DNA of 64,000 bases from Lytechinus pictus (taxonomy: Eukaryota > Echinodermata > Echinoidea > Temnopleuroida > Toxopneustidae), in assembly GCF_037042905.1 (NCBI RefSeq), contig NC_087257.1:14606001-14670000 (forward strand). The letters are read 5' to 3'. Below the pieces are notes generated by a model. The model saw only the letters and a program-made list of their open reading frames with translations, made no database searches and was not told the DNA's origin. Position numbers and translations under genes: made by a program. Of the stretch, positions 14,201 to 29,200 are shown piece after piece (the first letter of the stretch is position 1; every line of letters begins with the position of its first letter).

Positions 14201-17200
14201 TGAAGAGGATGGTGATGACTATGGTGATGATGAAGATGATAACAAAATATAGGAGGAAGGGGAAGATTATGATAATGATAATGTTGATTGAAATAATAAC
14301 TTTGATGTGTTATAATAATGATGATGATAAGGACAATGATGACGATGACAATGATGATGATGAAATGATGGTAATCTTGATTATGATGATGATGATAGTG
14401 ATGATATTGATTATTATGTTGATAACTTTGATGTGTAATAATAATGATGATGATGATGACAACAGTGATGATGATAAAATGATGGTAATCTTTATTATGA
14501 TGATGATAATACTTTATTGATAACAATGTCTTCTCTCAGCTGTATCTAAATCTAATTGATATAATCAATGCAGTGGTACATGGTAATGAAGTCAGAGAAT
14601 TCTGGCAAAAAATAAATTAAAAAAGGAAAAGAGACATTCTAATATAATTTTTTAAATAATTGTATATATCATAAATATGATAATGCAATTTCATCTTTTT
14701 TAATGAAATGGCTATTTTCATATTTTACTGTTATAAAACCCATTGAAATATTCAGGCAAATCTTCAATTTCAAAATTTTAATTAGAAAAAAAAAACACCA
14801 CTCATGATGTTCATCAAAATCTTGCAAACACAGACAACATAAATTATAATGTACAGGCTTTAAAATAAATTTCCTTTCAAACTCAAATTGAACAATGAAA
14901 AATACCAGGTAATAAAATGAAATTATGAAATATGTATCCATGATTCCAAAAGTGTGAAATGTTATTATGGACCTGTGCTGCAACAAATGTCTTTCTCATT
15001 ACTGTATAATAAATGGGAAAATATATACAATGTATGTTTATGAATGAGTTGTTCCTCTTTCCCAGTTGTCACTTACTATAACATCCAGGAAGAACTCTGG
15101 ATAAATGTACATTGTAAGAAAGTGAAAACGATGGGGGAAAACCCAAGACTATGGATGGTACCCAATTACAATTTTACATATATGAAAAAATATGAATATA
15201 CTGTATCTTCTACAATGCCGTCTGAAAAACCATACCAATTTATAATTAGATATTTATAGAGCCATGTCTATATTGTTAAAAATGCTCAAGGCACGTTAAT
15301 GCATGATGGCCAAACTACATAAAGGCGTATCCTCTGAATAAAAAGCAAACTACACTGAAAAAAACTGATGAGTGAGAATGAAAGTTTCGCTTACTGTCAA
15401 AAGTATGGGATTCTATCATTACAGGCAAAACTAAAGTCAGTTTCGAGAGCCAATTATCATCAAACGGTCTAATAGTAGGAGACGACTCCCTCTTGTTTTC
15501 CAAGCATATTTTTTTCAAGAGCAAAAATCCATTACATGTATGTAGACCCCGGATATTATTATTCACTACAGTACATGTATGTGCACACCGAGATAAAAAA
15601 TACAGAGTAGAATGGGATCATAGTTTTTTCTGTGTGCATGCTTTAAAATTAGGAGGGGCTCCAAGTCTCTTTAGTGAATAAAAAGAAATAAAAATACAAT
15701 AAATGTTAAATTGAGACAAGATTTGAAAAGTTTATAGTTTTTAAGAAATTTGTTTGCAATAACTTTTAAAGTGTTACTACGGGCTGAATTTGTTACGATA
15801 ACATTATTAATTTGTTCATAAAGTCAGGCATGACAATGAACTATAACAACAATCAAAACAAAACAAATGCATCTAAATGGTACATGAAACCATAAAAAAA
15901 AACATGCTGATTCATTTGTGATAATCAATCGATCTATGTATGTACATGTACATGATGTTATCAGATGTATTTTTTTGTAAAATACAGAAAATGCATGTTT
16001 CCTCTTTATCTTTATTTTCATTTTCGGGCAAATACCACAATTCTCTGTTGAAAAATGTATATTTTGGGTACATGTACATATACATGTCTGTATATCCAAG
16101 TATTAAAATTGCATAAAAAGATGTTCAAACACAAATTCCTTGAAATACTGCTGTGTAGTCATTAGGTTGCCCTGAATTTCTCCATATCCGCATTGCATCT
16201 AAAAACGAGCGGTAAGTACCAGCAAAAATGTTCATATTTATGCCATAAAGTGACAAAAGAAACTGGAGATGGATTGATTTCCAATCTCTCATACAGGGAA
16301 ATGTTACTTCCCCTGCATCTACAACTACATGTATGATAACAAAAAAAATCAAAATTTTTGGTGTGGTATGCCAGATTCTGATGAAATTGCCTCTTGTTTA
16401 CAATGGATGTGTAAAACACTTGTAGTTGTATTGTACAGTATATTTCAAGTACTGACTATTATGCTGTACATATGCTTTCTGTTTATTATCAAAATCAGCA
16501 TATGTGCAAAAGCTAGAATCACAGTAAGAGAATGTTTCCATAAACTTGGCCAAAATAAACAATGACTCAAAGAATAGCTTTCCAAATTGGATTCACCTTG
16601 ATGTAAGATTTATTCTTTATTTTCAAGATGTTTATATTCAAGCACATAGACTGAAGTGAACCAATACAGTGAAGTTAAAACTAAGTAAAATGGGTTAGTT
16701 GCCAGGCATAATGCACAAAGTGGTAATAACATGTTGAACGTGCGCTAAAACTACTCTCAACTATGAGCACTACTGGTGTTCAATAAATGTGATGCAATTT
16801 TAAATGAAGCTATTCTAATATTCGAACCCAGCCTTAACTATATGTACAGATTTATTTTAGTCCACAAATCTAAGGCCTGTTCAATCATTGCTATGAGAAT
16901 ATTAAACTTTTTAGAGTACAATTATAAATTATGGTGCTAATAATGGGGAAAATAGCTCGAGATATATTTGCATGGCTATTATCTGGGTGTCTACCGTGGT
17001 TTAAATATCAATTTGAAAGTTCAATTTAAAAAGCAAAAAGGTTTAAGGTTGCCAATGGGGCAGTCACAGAGAAATGCAGATTGAGTGCATATTCATACAC
17101 TGTAATATGAATATAGTGCAGTATGCCTAGTACAGTGGTGCTCAAAAGTTAGTGGACCCCACCAGAAAATAAACACTAAATTATCCTGATGCTTTTTGTT

Positions 17201-20200
17201 TAGATGTATTATCAAAATCAGCATTAAAAGCTAAAATCATAGAAAGAGCAAGTTTCCATAAACTTGGCCAACAAGTAATGACTCCAAGAATAGCTTTCCA
17301 TATTAGATTAACCTTCATGAATGTAAGACTTTCTCTTTTTTAAAGTTCTGCCATGTTTTTTATATGTAATTGTGAAGTCAGGGGTAACACCTGTGTAATA
17401 ACAAAATTGGTTTATCTGGGTTCGCTGAACATTGTAGTGTTACCTACATTCAACACTCTCAGCATGAAGGAGTGCATTTTATGGCGGGGTTCACTACCTT
17501 TTGAACACAACTGTATACCAGTACTGAAAGGGGTTAGTCAACTACATGTAAATACCGGTGCTCATTTATACAGAAGTCATTCTTATGGTAACTTTGCCAT
17601 CCAATGCCACTACTATGAAATCCCCAATTCTAATTGGCTTTTGGACATTTTTAAATGTACATGTACCATTGGATAGCCAAGGTACCAGAATATTGAATAA
17701 ATGGTACAAATCCCACATTATGCAAATGATTAAGATTTTCAGTTTGTACAAGGAATGGATTTTGCACCCCTTCCCTTCTTTTGCTTTGGTTAAAACTATG
17801 ATCTTAATATCCAATCTCTTACTTTTGTAGGTTCTTCTCTGAATTAAAATAATAATATTTAACTTTCAGTTTTAAGATTTGTATTACTATAAGATCTGTA
17901 TCAATCACATTTTAACCTAACCATACAGACTTAAAAGTTCATTACAGTTAATAATTAGCCTTTTTAAGTTTTCTTAATGTTTCCCTAGTCTCAAAATTTG
18001 TTACATGTACATGTACCTATCCAATCCTGCATTACACATTCACTAAAAGGAATTGTGTCTGCTATTGACATTTCTTTATATCTGCATGTGTATAGGTATT
18101 CAAATGGATAAGGTTAAATATCTAGTCTAAAAATAATATGACCCCGCAAACTTCTCCAAGAGAGGGTTAAGAGATAAACTCCCATGATGCACCTGTATAA
18201 CAGTTCAAAGTTCAAGCAAAAAAAGGTCTCTAAAACCTACCATGTCCAAGATTAAAAGCATCTAAAAGAGCATAACATGTTTCCTTAATTGCCATGGTAA
18301 CAAACCTTGAGTAATTCTTGCTCGTCTAAGTCCAATCCTCCCGTTTGGGATTCAGACTGGACCTCATCCCCGTTTGGTGACCCCTGGAGGTCAAAGGGTC
18401 AAAGGGTCACACAAGGTCAAATTACAACATTCATACAATACAGGTACATGTATGTACACAGTGCTACATATATATAGTTACATATATGTAATTGAAGGGT
18501 AGGGAGATGAAAGTTATGATTATGAGATACATGTACATATTGATTGACCCCAAGGTGGCAGATGTCAAAGTTGATATGCAAATTAGATTGAACTTCCTGG
18601 TCACAGGGGTCATATGCAAATGATTTTTTTCCCTTTTAATGATGCTGTTAGAAAGAGGGTGAAATTGAGCGAGCCAGAATAGAAGCAGTGTAAACCAACC
18701 TTCAGAGGCTCCAATTCACGGGGGTCAATGCCACCCCTATGGGGTGCTACATGCACCTGAACCTCCTCAGAGTTTGTTGACCCCTGTGTTATGTGTGTCA
18801 AAGGTCAGGGGGTAAAGGGTAAACAATAACAAGATAAAGACAGTTTAATATCATGTTTAAACAGAGATGAATGGTGATAACATGACATACTCTATCTGAA
18901 ACAAAAAAGATCATTAGCAACAATATCAAACATCTGCACAGAGTTATAAACAGACATTATGATGTGTTAAAACAAACATGTAAAAAAAAATATGTAGTTT
19001 TTTATCCAAAATAACAATCATGACATTCTAAATAATCTAAAGCTTGATGAGATTTGTGTGTATTGCACTATGAATTGGCAAACAGGTCTGACCAGAATTA
19101 TATATTTAATTTTCCAAATACAAAAGCACATTTTAGTCCAGTATGAATGCACCCCCGCTTTAAATTTTAACAATGTTCAATTGAGATCTGCAACAATCCT
19201 GTCTGAAGTAACTTTTTTTTTTAAATTTTATTTGCTGCCTAAAGTCCATTACCAGACCCTTGTAACATACCATAGAAACTATAGAGATAGTCACTACAAA
19301 CTACATGTAGTCTATTATCTAGACCCTACACATGTATATAATCTCTCTTTCCTATCCAGTCATATTCCTAGGCTCTGAAGTACATGATGTATGGAAAAAA
19401 ATAATTAAATTTTTTTTATAAAAAAGGGTACTTTTCATCAAGATAACTCAGCAAAGTCACAAGAGATATCTCCTTTTCCCCATAAAAATAGTTTATTATA
19501 TGGGCCTCTTGACTATTCATAAGGGTCAGAACAGAAAAAAACAGGTCTGAGAGAAAGGCTACTCTTGGATGATGAGCAAATGTCATAAAATGTCAAAATG
19601 TGTTGACATGTGTCATAAGGTGCTTTCATACCCCCTCAATCACAAGAAAAATTTAAATGACAATCACTAATGTATTCATGCAGGCCTCAAAATATAGTGA
19701 TAAATTTATGGGGTATTATGATTGATTTTTCATTTTTCTTTCACACTGAGTAAATGTCCATTTTCTGACCTGGGTTGAATTCCCAATAAAAAAATACCAG
19801 AGGGTAGTGAAGCTGTTGTAATGACATAGTTTATAGTTATCCTGTCTCGTGGCAAATGAATATTTTCATTGGTGTTGATTTAGCACTCAGTAAAGTTGTT
19901 TTAACTATAAATGCTGCATTTCCCCTACAGCAGCCATACGGAGAGTAAAAAACCGCAGTTTTATTCAGACCACCTATATACTAGTACAACAAATGTTAAA
20001 ATGGCTGTTTTCAACTCGCCATACAGCCGCTGTAGAGCAAATGTGACTGAGACAAGCAGCTTTGTGAAACAGCCACCAAGTATTTTTCTGTTTATGGGTA
20101 TGAAAGCTGCCATGTCATGAAGCCACACCATTTCTACGGCCCCCATCCTTACATGTCAACATCTGTAATGGTTTTCACATACATGATTGAGTCTATGCCT

Positions 20201-23200
20201 ATGCTTCAATGATTTCCATTCATCGCTGTATGAACTAAGGATCTAAAATAAGAGCCATGATGGCAACCAGACGCTTAAATTTGAACTCTCAATTCTTCCG
20301 AGTCAAATTAACTCAAATTGTATTCCAAATTAAAATGACTCAATTTTCAAATCAAATGGACTCAGATCAGGGTGTGGCATCAGCTGAAAATCTCAATAAT
20401 TGCAAGTAACTCAGAAATTATTCAATTTGATATTTAATAAAGAAAAACAGTTGGCTCCCAGCTTGCGTTATTTCCAAATTAAATTTGACTCTTGAAAAAC
20501 AAAAGTAACTATTTAAAGTACAACATTGTGATAGCTACTGTATATCTTTTCCATCTATAGTAATTCAAGCATTTAATCATTCAAATTTACTTAAAATTTT
20601 ATTTTACAATATTCTTGTTGGATGTAACATATAAATATTCCATTTAGTACTATCATGAAAACCAGCCATTAATTTACTACAGGGATGATATCTACTCCTG
20701 AATATTCCAGGAGGGAGGGGGGTCACATAGTCAGAAAAACAAAAAGAAAAATAAATGATTAGTGTGGGATTCAGCTCACAATTGATGACAATTATACTGC
20801 TGCTATGGCATCCGTGTGAACATACAGCTGAACATCAAATTTAACTGATACTATCAGTGCTTTACAGAGGGGCAATGTGATTCTACATACAGGGATTGTG
20901 TCCAGGAATCAACATGCTTCGGGGTATAAATTTAGTAGTAAAAATGATTTTTAATGAAAGACAATGTTCAAACCAATGACTTCAGGGGGAAGAATATGAA
21001 TTTGCAAGGTTAAACATAACAAGTTCAATGAATTTTGCATGTCCGAGGCATCAGTGATTTTGCACTGGTCGTCCCTTAAACCGGAAGTGTACGTCCCAAT
21101 AGCAATCGAACAGCTATCGATATTGAAGACTGTATCATTTCATATTTTTTATCAGCTACATGTATGTGCGATAGGAAGAATTGAAAATCCTTTTGCCTTT
21201 TTGCCAACCAGGCAACAAAACATGCTTTTACTCTTTAATATACTAAACATAGTTTTCGAGAGTATCGTGTATCATCCCGAAAACGTATGGCACTACCCAC
21301 CTTCAAAAGATCATGCTCCACAGATTCTGTGCTGCCTCTCCGAGAGGAAGGTCTGCTACCTGAACTCCCAGACCCTGCCGCAACCACCATCTCTGCTTGC
21401 TTTGTCAACATCTGAATATATAAACATTAGAATTGGAAGGGATAGGATAAACACATAAGACAGAAAAGGAGAGAAATAAAACAAGTAAGTTTCATACTTA
21501 AAATATGAATGTAATTTCACGATCATGGCAAACTTTGATGAAAAAGAAAATAAAAATACTTAAAATTTTTAAAGAGGAAGGTTAATTCTCCTAACCATTT
21601 TTTTTTGGGGTGAAAATGTGGATACATGCATGTATTTGCAATATTCACAGGGTTTAAAACACTGCAAATTTTGATTCAGTACATGTACAGTGTATTAGTT
21701 TTGTGAAAGGAAAAGTGATTAGACAATAATCTTTAAAGCAAACATTTTTTTAAAGGAGAATGAAACACTTGGAGCAAGTTAGCTTTTGTGAAAGCAGAAA
21801 AATCAAAGAATAAGATCAACAAAAGTTTGAGTAAAATAGGACTAGCATTAGAAGAGTTATGAGCATTTGAATGTCGACATCACTAATGCTATGGAGATCC
21901 TCCCATTGGCAATGCGACCAAGATCTATGATGTCACAGATGAACAACTCTCCCCTTTTGGACACTGAAAATATACCCCAAAACATCTCTTTTTGCTCATT
22001 CTAATCATATGACAAACGATTCATCAATGATATAATGTTGTGAAACCTCTGTACTTGTCCTCTCATAAAGAGAACACCTCATCTTGTGATAGACTCTATA
22101 AAAGTGAGAATATAAGTAAAATAAGTACTAAAGTAATGAGGGAGTTGTACGTGTGTGACATCACAGATCTTGGTCGCATTGCCAATGGGAGGAACTACAT
22201 GTACATGGCATTAGTGATCTCAATATTCAAATGCTCATAACTTTCTTATTATTCATTCAATCTTCCTCAAACTTTCAACAATATGTTTCTTTGATTTTTC
22301 TCTTTAATATGGATTCAGCTGGTTTCAAGGGTTTCATTCTCCTTTAAAGTTTATTCAAAACTGAATGATTCTCCCATTTATAATTCTCTCAGACTTGTAA
22401 GCTTCATGATTTTTAAAGTGTCTTGAGAAATAAATGGTTCTCCCATTCATACATGTAATTCATAATATACCAAAGTGACAGTGGGGATTCCCCTATTTCT
22501 ACACATGTTACACACAAAGGCCCGTATTCTGAAGTCAGGTTTAACTTGAGACCATGGTCTAAAATCTGTGCTAAAACTATGGAAAGCCAAAAAAGTCAAT
22601 GTTTTATACATTAAAAGTTTATGTTTACTGTTCTCTTTCCTACATGTAGGTCATTGATGGTGATGACAACTACTACATAACTACAATTTATCCTGCTAAA
22701 ACAGTTATGATTTGAAAAAAAAATTAGCTATTATTTATCTATGCCAATTCTGGATGTCCATAGTTAACCCTCAAGTTTTGACCAGAGTTTATTAAAATCA
22801 AACCCAACTTCAGAATACAGGCCAAAGGATGTTATCTATATGTACATGTTGGAAGATGGAGAGGGACATTCTATTTCTATAAACATGTACATGTATGAGT
22901 GTAATTAAAACACCCCACCACCAATAAACTCGGCCCTATTAATAAGACTTGAGTTTAATATGGGGTTCATGGCTTTATGCCGAGAGCTCAGCACTATATG
23001 TATGTAAAACATTGTGTGACAGTTTATTCTGGAACTACATGTACATGTAGGGTATGTTTTATTCATGAATTACAGATGTATTGTGTGACCAAAGATGCTG
23101 CAAATTCTACAGGGGAGCTATAAAGAGGAAAAGATTTTAATAGCAAGGGTTCAATTCGGGATGAGATAATTTATATTGTTACAAACAGCATTTTACCATA

Positions 23201-26200
23201 CATTATGTTTATCAACTTTTTTAATCATCATAGTTTATAGTATACTCACAAAATTAATAAATCTTATAAACTACATACATGTATGTACCAACCTGTAACA
23301 GTAACTGAAGAGCATTCATAATTTATAAAAGCATGCTTGCACTATTAAAAAGTTTTAAAGGACAAGTCCACCCCAACAAAAATTTGATTTGAGTAAAAAG
23401 AAAAAAATCCAACAAGCATAACACTGAAAATTTCATCAAAATCGGATGTAAAATAAGAAAGTTATGACATTTTAAAGTTTCGCTAAATTTCACAAAACAG
23501 TTATATGTACATCCTGGCTGGTATGCAAATGAGGAGATTATGACGTTATCCACTCACTTTTTCTTTTGTTGTTTATTATATAAAATATGAAATATTCTAA
23601 TTTTCTCCTCATTGTCAAGTGACACAACGATTTATTCCTCCCTGAACATGTGGAATAAGCATTGTTTAATACTATATGGTTCAGTCAAGTTGGTCCTTAT
23701 TGTCAAATCTATAAAAAATGAAATATTGTATAATTCAAATAATAAAAAACAAAAGAAATAGTGAGTGATGGACATCATCGACTGACTCACCTAGTTGTGC
23801 ATATCACTGTTTTGTGAAAAATAAGCGAAACTTTAAAATGTCATAACTCTCTTATTTTACATCCGATTTTGATGAAATTTTTAGCACTATGCTAGTTTGA
23901 TTTTTCTCTATTTATTCAGGTCAGCATTTTCCTTGGGTGGACTTGACCTTTAAACAAAATAAACGTTTTGAAATATAACTCTTTTAAAATCAAGCAAAAT
24001 TTTCTTCATTACATTGAAGCATAAAAAACACACCAGTATTACAGTATGCAAACACATTTGCTACTTTTATCAAAAGCAATATAAAAATGTTTGAGTGCAA
24101 AACTTTTCCACAGAACACTCTACAGCATGCCCCAGTGAACAATAATCACACAATGAAATACATGATCTATACTTATTACCGTACCTATTACATGTACATG
24201 CAGGCCTATATCTACATGTATTAGGCCAAGGTCAATATAAAATTGCAGTATAAACTTCAGTCCTACAGTGCTAATACTGTAATCATGTCCAAAGCCAAAT
24301 CCACACTTTCAATAATAACGGACATGCACATACAGTACTGTCTAGCTTTTGGGCTTGGCTTTTATTACTGATTTCCAAATTTACCCACTATCATTAAAAA
24401 AAAAATTTATGGAGAAATTTTACCAATTTTTAGAGTACCTCAAGAACATAATTTGACAATCTGATATTAAAGTGCCAAACATAAAATAAACGGACAAGAT
24501 ACAAGAAATTTGGTTGCATATATGTAGTCTACATGTACGTTGTATCTGGCATTAGGCATCATACAACCTGAAAATCTGAATATCTTTTTCATCAATTCCC
24601 ACACCTAAACAAAAATATACTTGTTTGTACATGTATATTCATTTTAATAAATAGCACCTCTCGAGAGACAGAGGCAGTAGTACTTTTTAAATTCAATGTA
24701 TATTCAAAGTTTTATTTATTTATTTTATTTAGGGGGGGGCATATGTTATATCCCTGCAGGCAGTGCAGTTTTCCATTGCATCTACAGTAGTTCATATGTC
24801 TTTATATCACTGCTCAACCATAAGGTTAATCACAGTTATCACACATTATACTTATACTTGAAACACTTTAATAGAAAACACAAACAACTTTGTAATTACA
24901 AAATTAAAGTTACTTTTCAAGAGAAGGAAAGCAAATGCAGGAAGAAAGTGCTTTATAAAAAAAGCCTTTAAATACAGTGAGGAAAAACACACATCATGCA
25001 GAGTTCTCATAAATCTTTGCATAAATATTGCAATATGATTTTAAAAATTGTGGGGTTTTTTTCAAATGCAAGCTTAATATTGGAAGCAGAATAAAACTTC
25101 TCAGAGGCTGGAAAAATCTTAGAATCATTTTGAGTGTTTGTTGTTAAAGGCCTCACTAGATTTGTTACATTGTGCTATTCAAAACCGAATTCAATCATGT
25201 TCTAAAATAGCCTAACTTAACAATTACAGTGTATATCGAAACTTATTTATGAAATAAAATCCACTTGAGACTTGGGATGGTCTGAAGCTAAACTTCTTTA
25301 CATTTCATCTTGTAAAGTTGTACAGGTAATGAAGTTCAAATTTTGATGGCAAATATTATGAACATTGCACCAAGCGGCACGTGTGAGGATGAGATATTTT
25401 TTTAACTAGACAATACAAAGTTAATTCAGTGAAAATGTGGTATTAGTTCTGAGTGACTTTCATAATTCACAATAGTATGAATGTTCCTTGTTCTAATCTA
25501 ATTTTGACATTACAATGTATGTAAATTTTGTATTAAGCAATAAACCTGGGGGAAGTTTCATATAAAAGCCGTTTGTACAATTACGAACAACTTGAAGGGT
25601 GAGTGGTGATGCTATAAAAATGAGATACCATACCCAAAGTTGTCCGTGTTTTTAAGATTATGGGAATGAATCCTCGATGATGCAAATCTTGAAAAACAGC
25701 AATTTTTGCATTAAAATGCTTAACAAGAAATTTATTACAAAAAGAGCAGATTTTTCAACTTTAAAGCTGATGGGAGTACAGTGGGAACCTCGTTGGCAGA
25801 AGAAACGGTCACCACTCGTTCATAAAATCGGGTGTAACTTACTACAGCTTTAAAATGAAACCACCCCCTGATGTGAAGGATGATACAGCATACGTGAACT
25901 CGAGTAAAAAATAAAGAAATTCAATTTACGTTCATCCTCTTATTACTCGTAATCATAGGCACTTGCAGGGAGGTTCGGCGGTGGTACCATTTCTGTCTAG
26001 AACTTGGGAGCTCTTTAAGCTGCTGCAAATTGGCAACGCACACATTTACATACAACCACGATGCAAATTTACAAACAAAAATATTGAACCAAGCAAACAG
26101 TAAGGGGAAGAAAAAGAGGGAAGGAAATAAAAAGAGGATACACACATTAAATGATGCAATGCAATGCAATGCAATGGAGAAAGCTGCAAAATCATTTAAA

Positions 26201-29200
26201 AAAATAGTATTATCACAGAATAATATATATATTGAAAACAAAAGCATATTATATGGCATTCAATATAATATACCAGAAGCTTTGATTACAAATTCATAAT
26301 GCAAATCAATTTGAACTACATGTATGTCAAGGTAAAAGTAATAAAGGGCAAGTTCACCACAAAGTTGATTTGTATGAATCTAGAGGAAAAAAATCAAACA
26401 AGCATAACACTGACAAATCATCAAAATCTGCTGTAAAATAAGAAAGTTTTGATAAAAATTATAAGGTTCTGCTTTTATTCCCCAGAACATCCTGATCAGT
26501 ATGCAAATATGGAACCAACGAAGTCACCCACTCACTATTTTTTTTTTGTACAGTATGAAGTACTCATTTTCCTCATTTTAAACAAGGTACTGTATTCTTT
26601 CTCTTTGAAACTGTGGAATTGCCATTGCCACTATCTTTTCACTGAAGATCTTTTCATGATATTGTGAAATCTGAAGAAATTGAGATTTTCCATATTTCAT
26701 ACAAAAATTAGTGATTGTATGTATAGTATGAGATCATCGCCTGTCTTATTTGCATATATCACCTGTGTTGTATTTGCATAAATGTACCAACTAATTTGTG
26801 AAAAAAGCAAAACTTTTGAAATTTTATATTTTGAAGCTTGAAATTTCAGCGCTATACGCTGTATTTGGGTGGGGGGGGTTCTCTTCTATTTGAATATTTT
26901 TTTTTGTAAAAGGGTGGACTTGCCCTTTAAAGCCATGATTTTTTTTTTTTACCAGAAACAAAATGGTTCTACAAAAAGGATGCTGATGTAGAATCCACAC
27001 TTTAATTTAATCTTATGGATTGGATTCAATGTTATCCATTCATGTATACATGTTTGTTCATGTACAATGTAGTTTGCTGAAAACATTTTTTTTTTCAACA
27101 TTCCCACATATTTCTCTATAAATTATCTGAAATGTATATGTATCTCATGCTAAACCTTGAAAATGGTGTCTAAAATTATCTGCAACGCAGTCTGGACAAA
27201 ATAAAATTGGATAGTGATATTAAAGTATATAAAGTCTTGAACTACATAAGCCTACATGTAGTACATGTAGCTCCTCTGGCCTCTTGCTTCAATGTGTAAT
27301 GTAGGGTAAAGCGAAGCCTAATCCACTGGCGCGCAATAGATCTGCAGTATAGTATGTTCGTACACTTTGGTCAATGAACGCATAACGGACTACCAACAAT
27401 GGTCCGTCTCTACAGGGCACATTATCCCAGTATCATAGCACATTGGAGCTAACTTTATGCGGATGTCTCACTTGGCATTTCATAAACACATCAAGGGAAC
27501 GTTGCTGTCGGCTATAATTACCCAGTCTAAACAACACGTCAGGACAGGGGTTCCAGTGTGTGGGACTAGAGCAATTTATTTTGAGCCGCATCACACCCTA
27601 GTCTCAGCTCCAGACTGCTTGTCCATATTATCATTATATTTCAAGTTAAATTTTTATTTTTAAATAATAATAAACAGTTCTTGTATAGCGCATATCACGA
27701 TTATGAATAAATGTCTCTATGCGCTTCCAAAGGACTTGGATATTATTACCCCAGCTGTAGCTTGGCAGCCGTAATTACTAAGATTACAGCGCACACGCAT
27801 TTCAAGGAATAAATTCCTGCCAGGTACCCATTCACCTCACCTGGGTTGAGTGCAGCACAATGTGGATAAATTTCTTGCCGAAGGAAATTACGCCATGGCT
27901 GGGATTCGAACCCACAACCCTCTGTTTCAAAGTCCGGACTGTAAGTTAAAGACTGTAAGTTTGATTCATAATTTTAAATCATTACAAACATATCTTGAAT
28001 AAATGTTAGAGATTAGAGATTCAATCTAAAATCAAATATGGATGTAAATTTTTTAATGAAAATTTTGCACTATACGTGTAGCAGTGCACACTAATGTTTC
28101 CACTCGCACTACATGTACATGTATCTTCCTTTCTTTTTGTCGATATTACCCAACACTATAAAATACAAATTGACTTCCTTTTTTTTAATCAATTTTTATC
28201 ACTAAGCTAGAAACATGACGAATGGGGGAAGGAGGGGGCAAAAGAAAATACATGTAGGTATTTAAAAGCCATCGATTTTTCTAATTCTAGAGTAGAATTA
28301 CATGTATAGGCAGCCAAAAGTATCAAGACCTTCATGTTATCTTGGCTCTTTTTTTGAGTGCATATGTAATGCAGTCTGAAGTAGGAGACTAGATTTACTT
28401 CATTCAGATTCAGATTCAGATTCATCTATCATTCACTCAATGCTGCTTGATTCAGAATGCAATGTACTTTGGAGTCTAGTCTCCATCCTGGACATGGTAC
28501 CCAAAATTGGTGTCAAAATTGAGTCTGTGCAGACTAGTCATCACTGTGTATCTATGTGTATTTGTATATTTTTATATAAAAAACATTCAAGACTGAAGAG
28601 GAAGACTAGCAAATCCTTACACGTAAAGGGATACTCCCGGCTGAAGATATTTATATCTCAATAAATAGAGTAAACTTTACAGAGCAAAATGCTGAATATT
28701 TGATCAAAATCGGATAACAAATAACAAAGTCATTAAATTTTAAAGATTGGCATTATTCCGGTGAAACAGTTTGAGGCATGTCTTCATGAATATTCATTAG
28801 GTGGGCTGATGATGTCATATCCCCGCTTGTTCTTTTGTATTTTATCATATGAAATTAGGTTTATTCAAAAATTTTCTACCAAAAACTAAAACAATTGGAT
28901 TGACAACTAATTAAGTGCATTAATTGCTGCAACTTATTTTGTCACAATGGAGGCACATCATTTACACACATATGAACAAATGAAACAATTATGATTTCAT
29001 GAAATCACATATTAGAGGAAAGAGGGGATGTGAAATCATCAGCCCAAATAATGAATATTCATGACGATGTGCATATAACCATTTTCACAAAATATTGCTA
29101 AACTTTAAAATTCAATAACTTTGCTACATGTATTTGTTATCCGACTTTTGCGTTTTGCTCTGTGAATTTTACTATATTAAAGATATTAAATATCTTCAGC

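Noticed and set aside
14152-14526. Frames of over 120 codons on both strands
   Set aside because: Same artefact: (ATG)n tract read as His/Ile or Met/Asp polymers.
21039-21458. 139-codon plus-strand frame
   Set aside because: It overlaps, antisense, the well-supported SSRRGS exon of LRRFIP (21301-21411) and shows no domain of its own.
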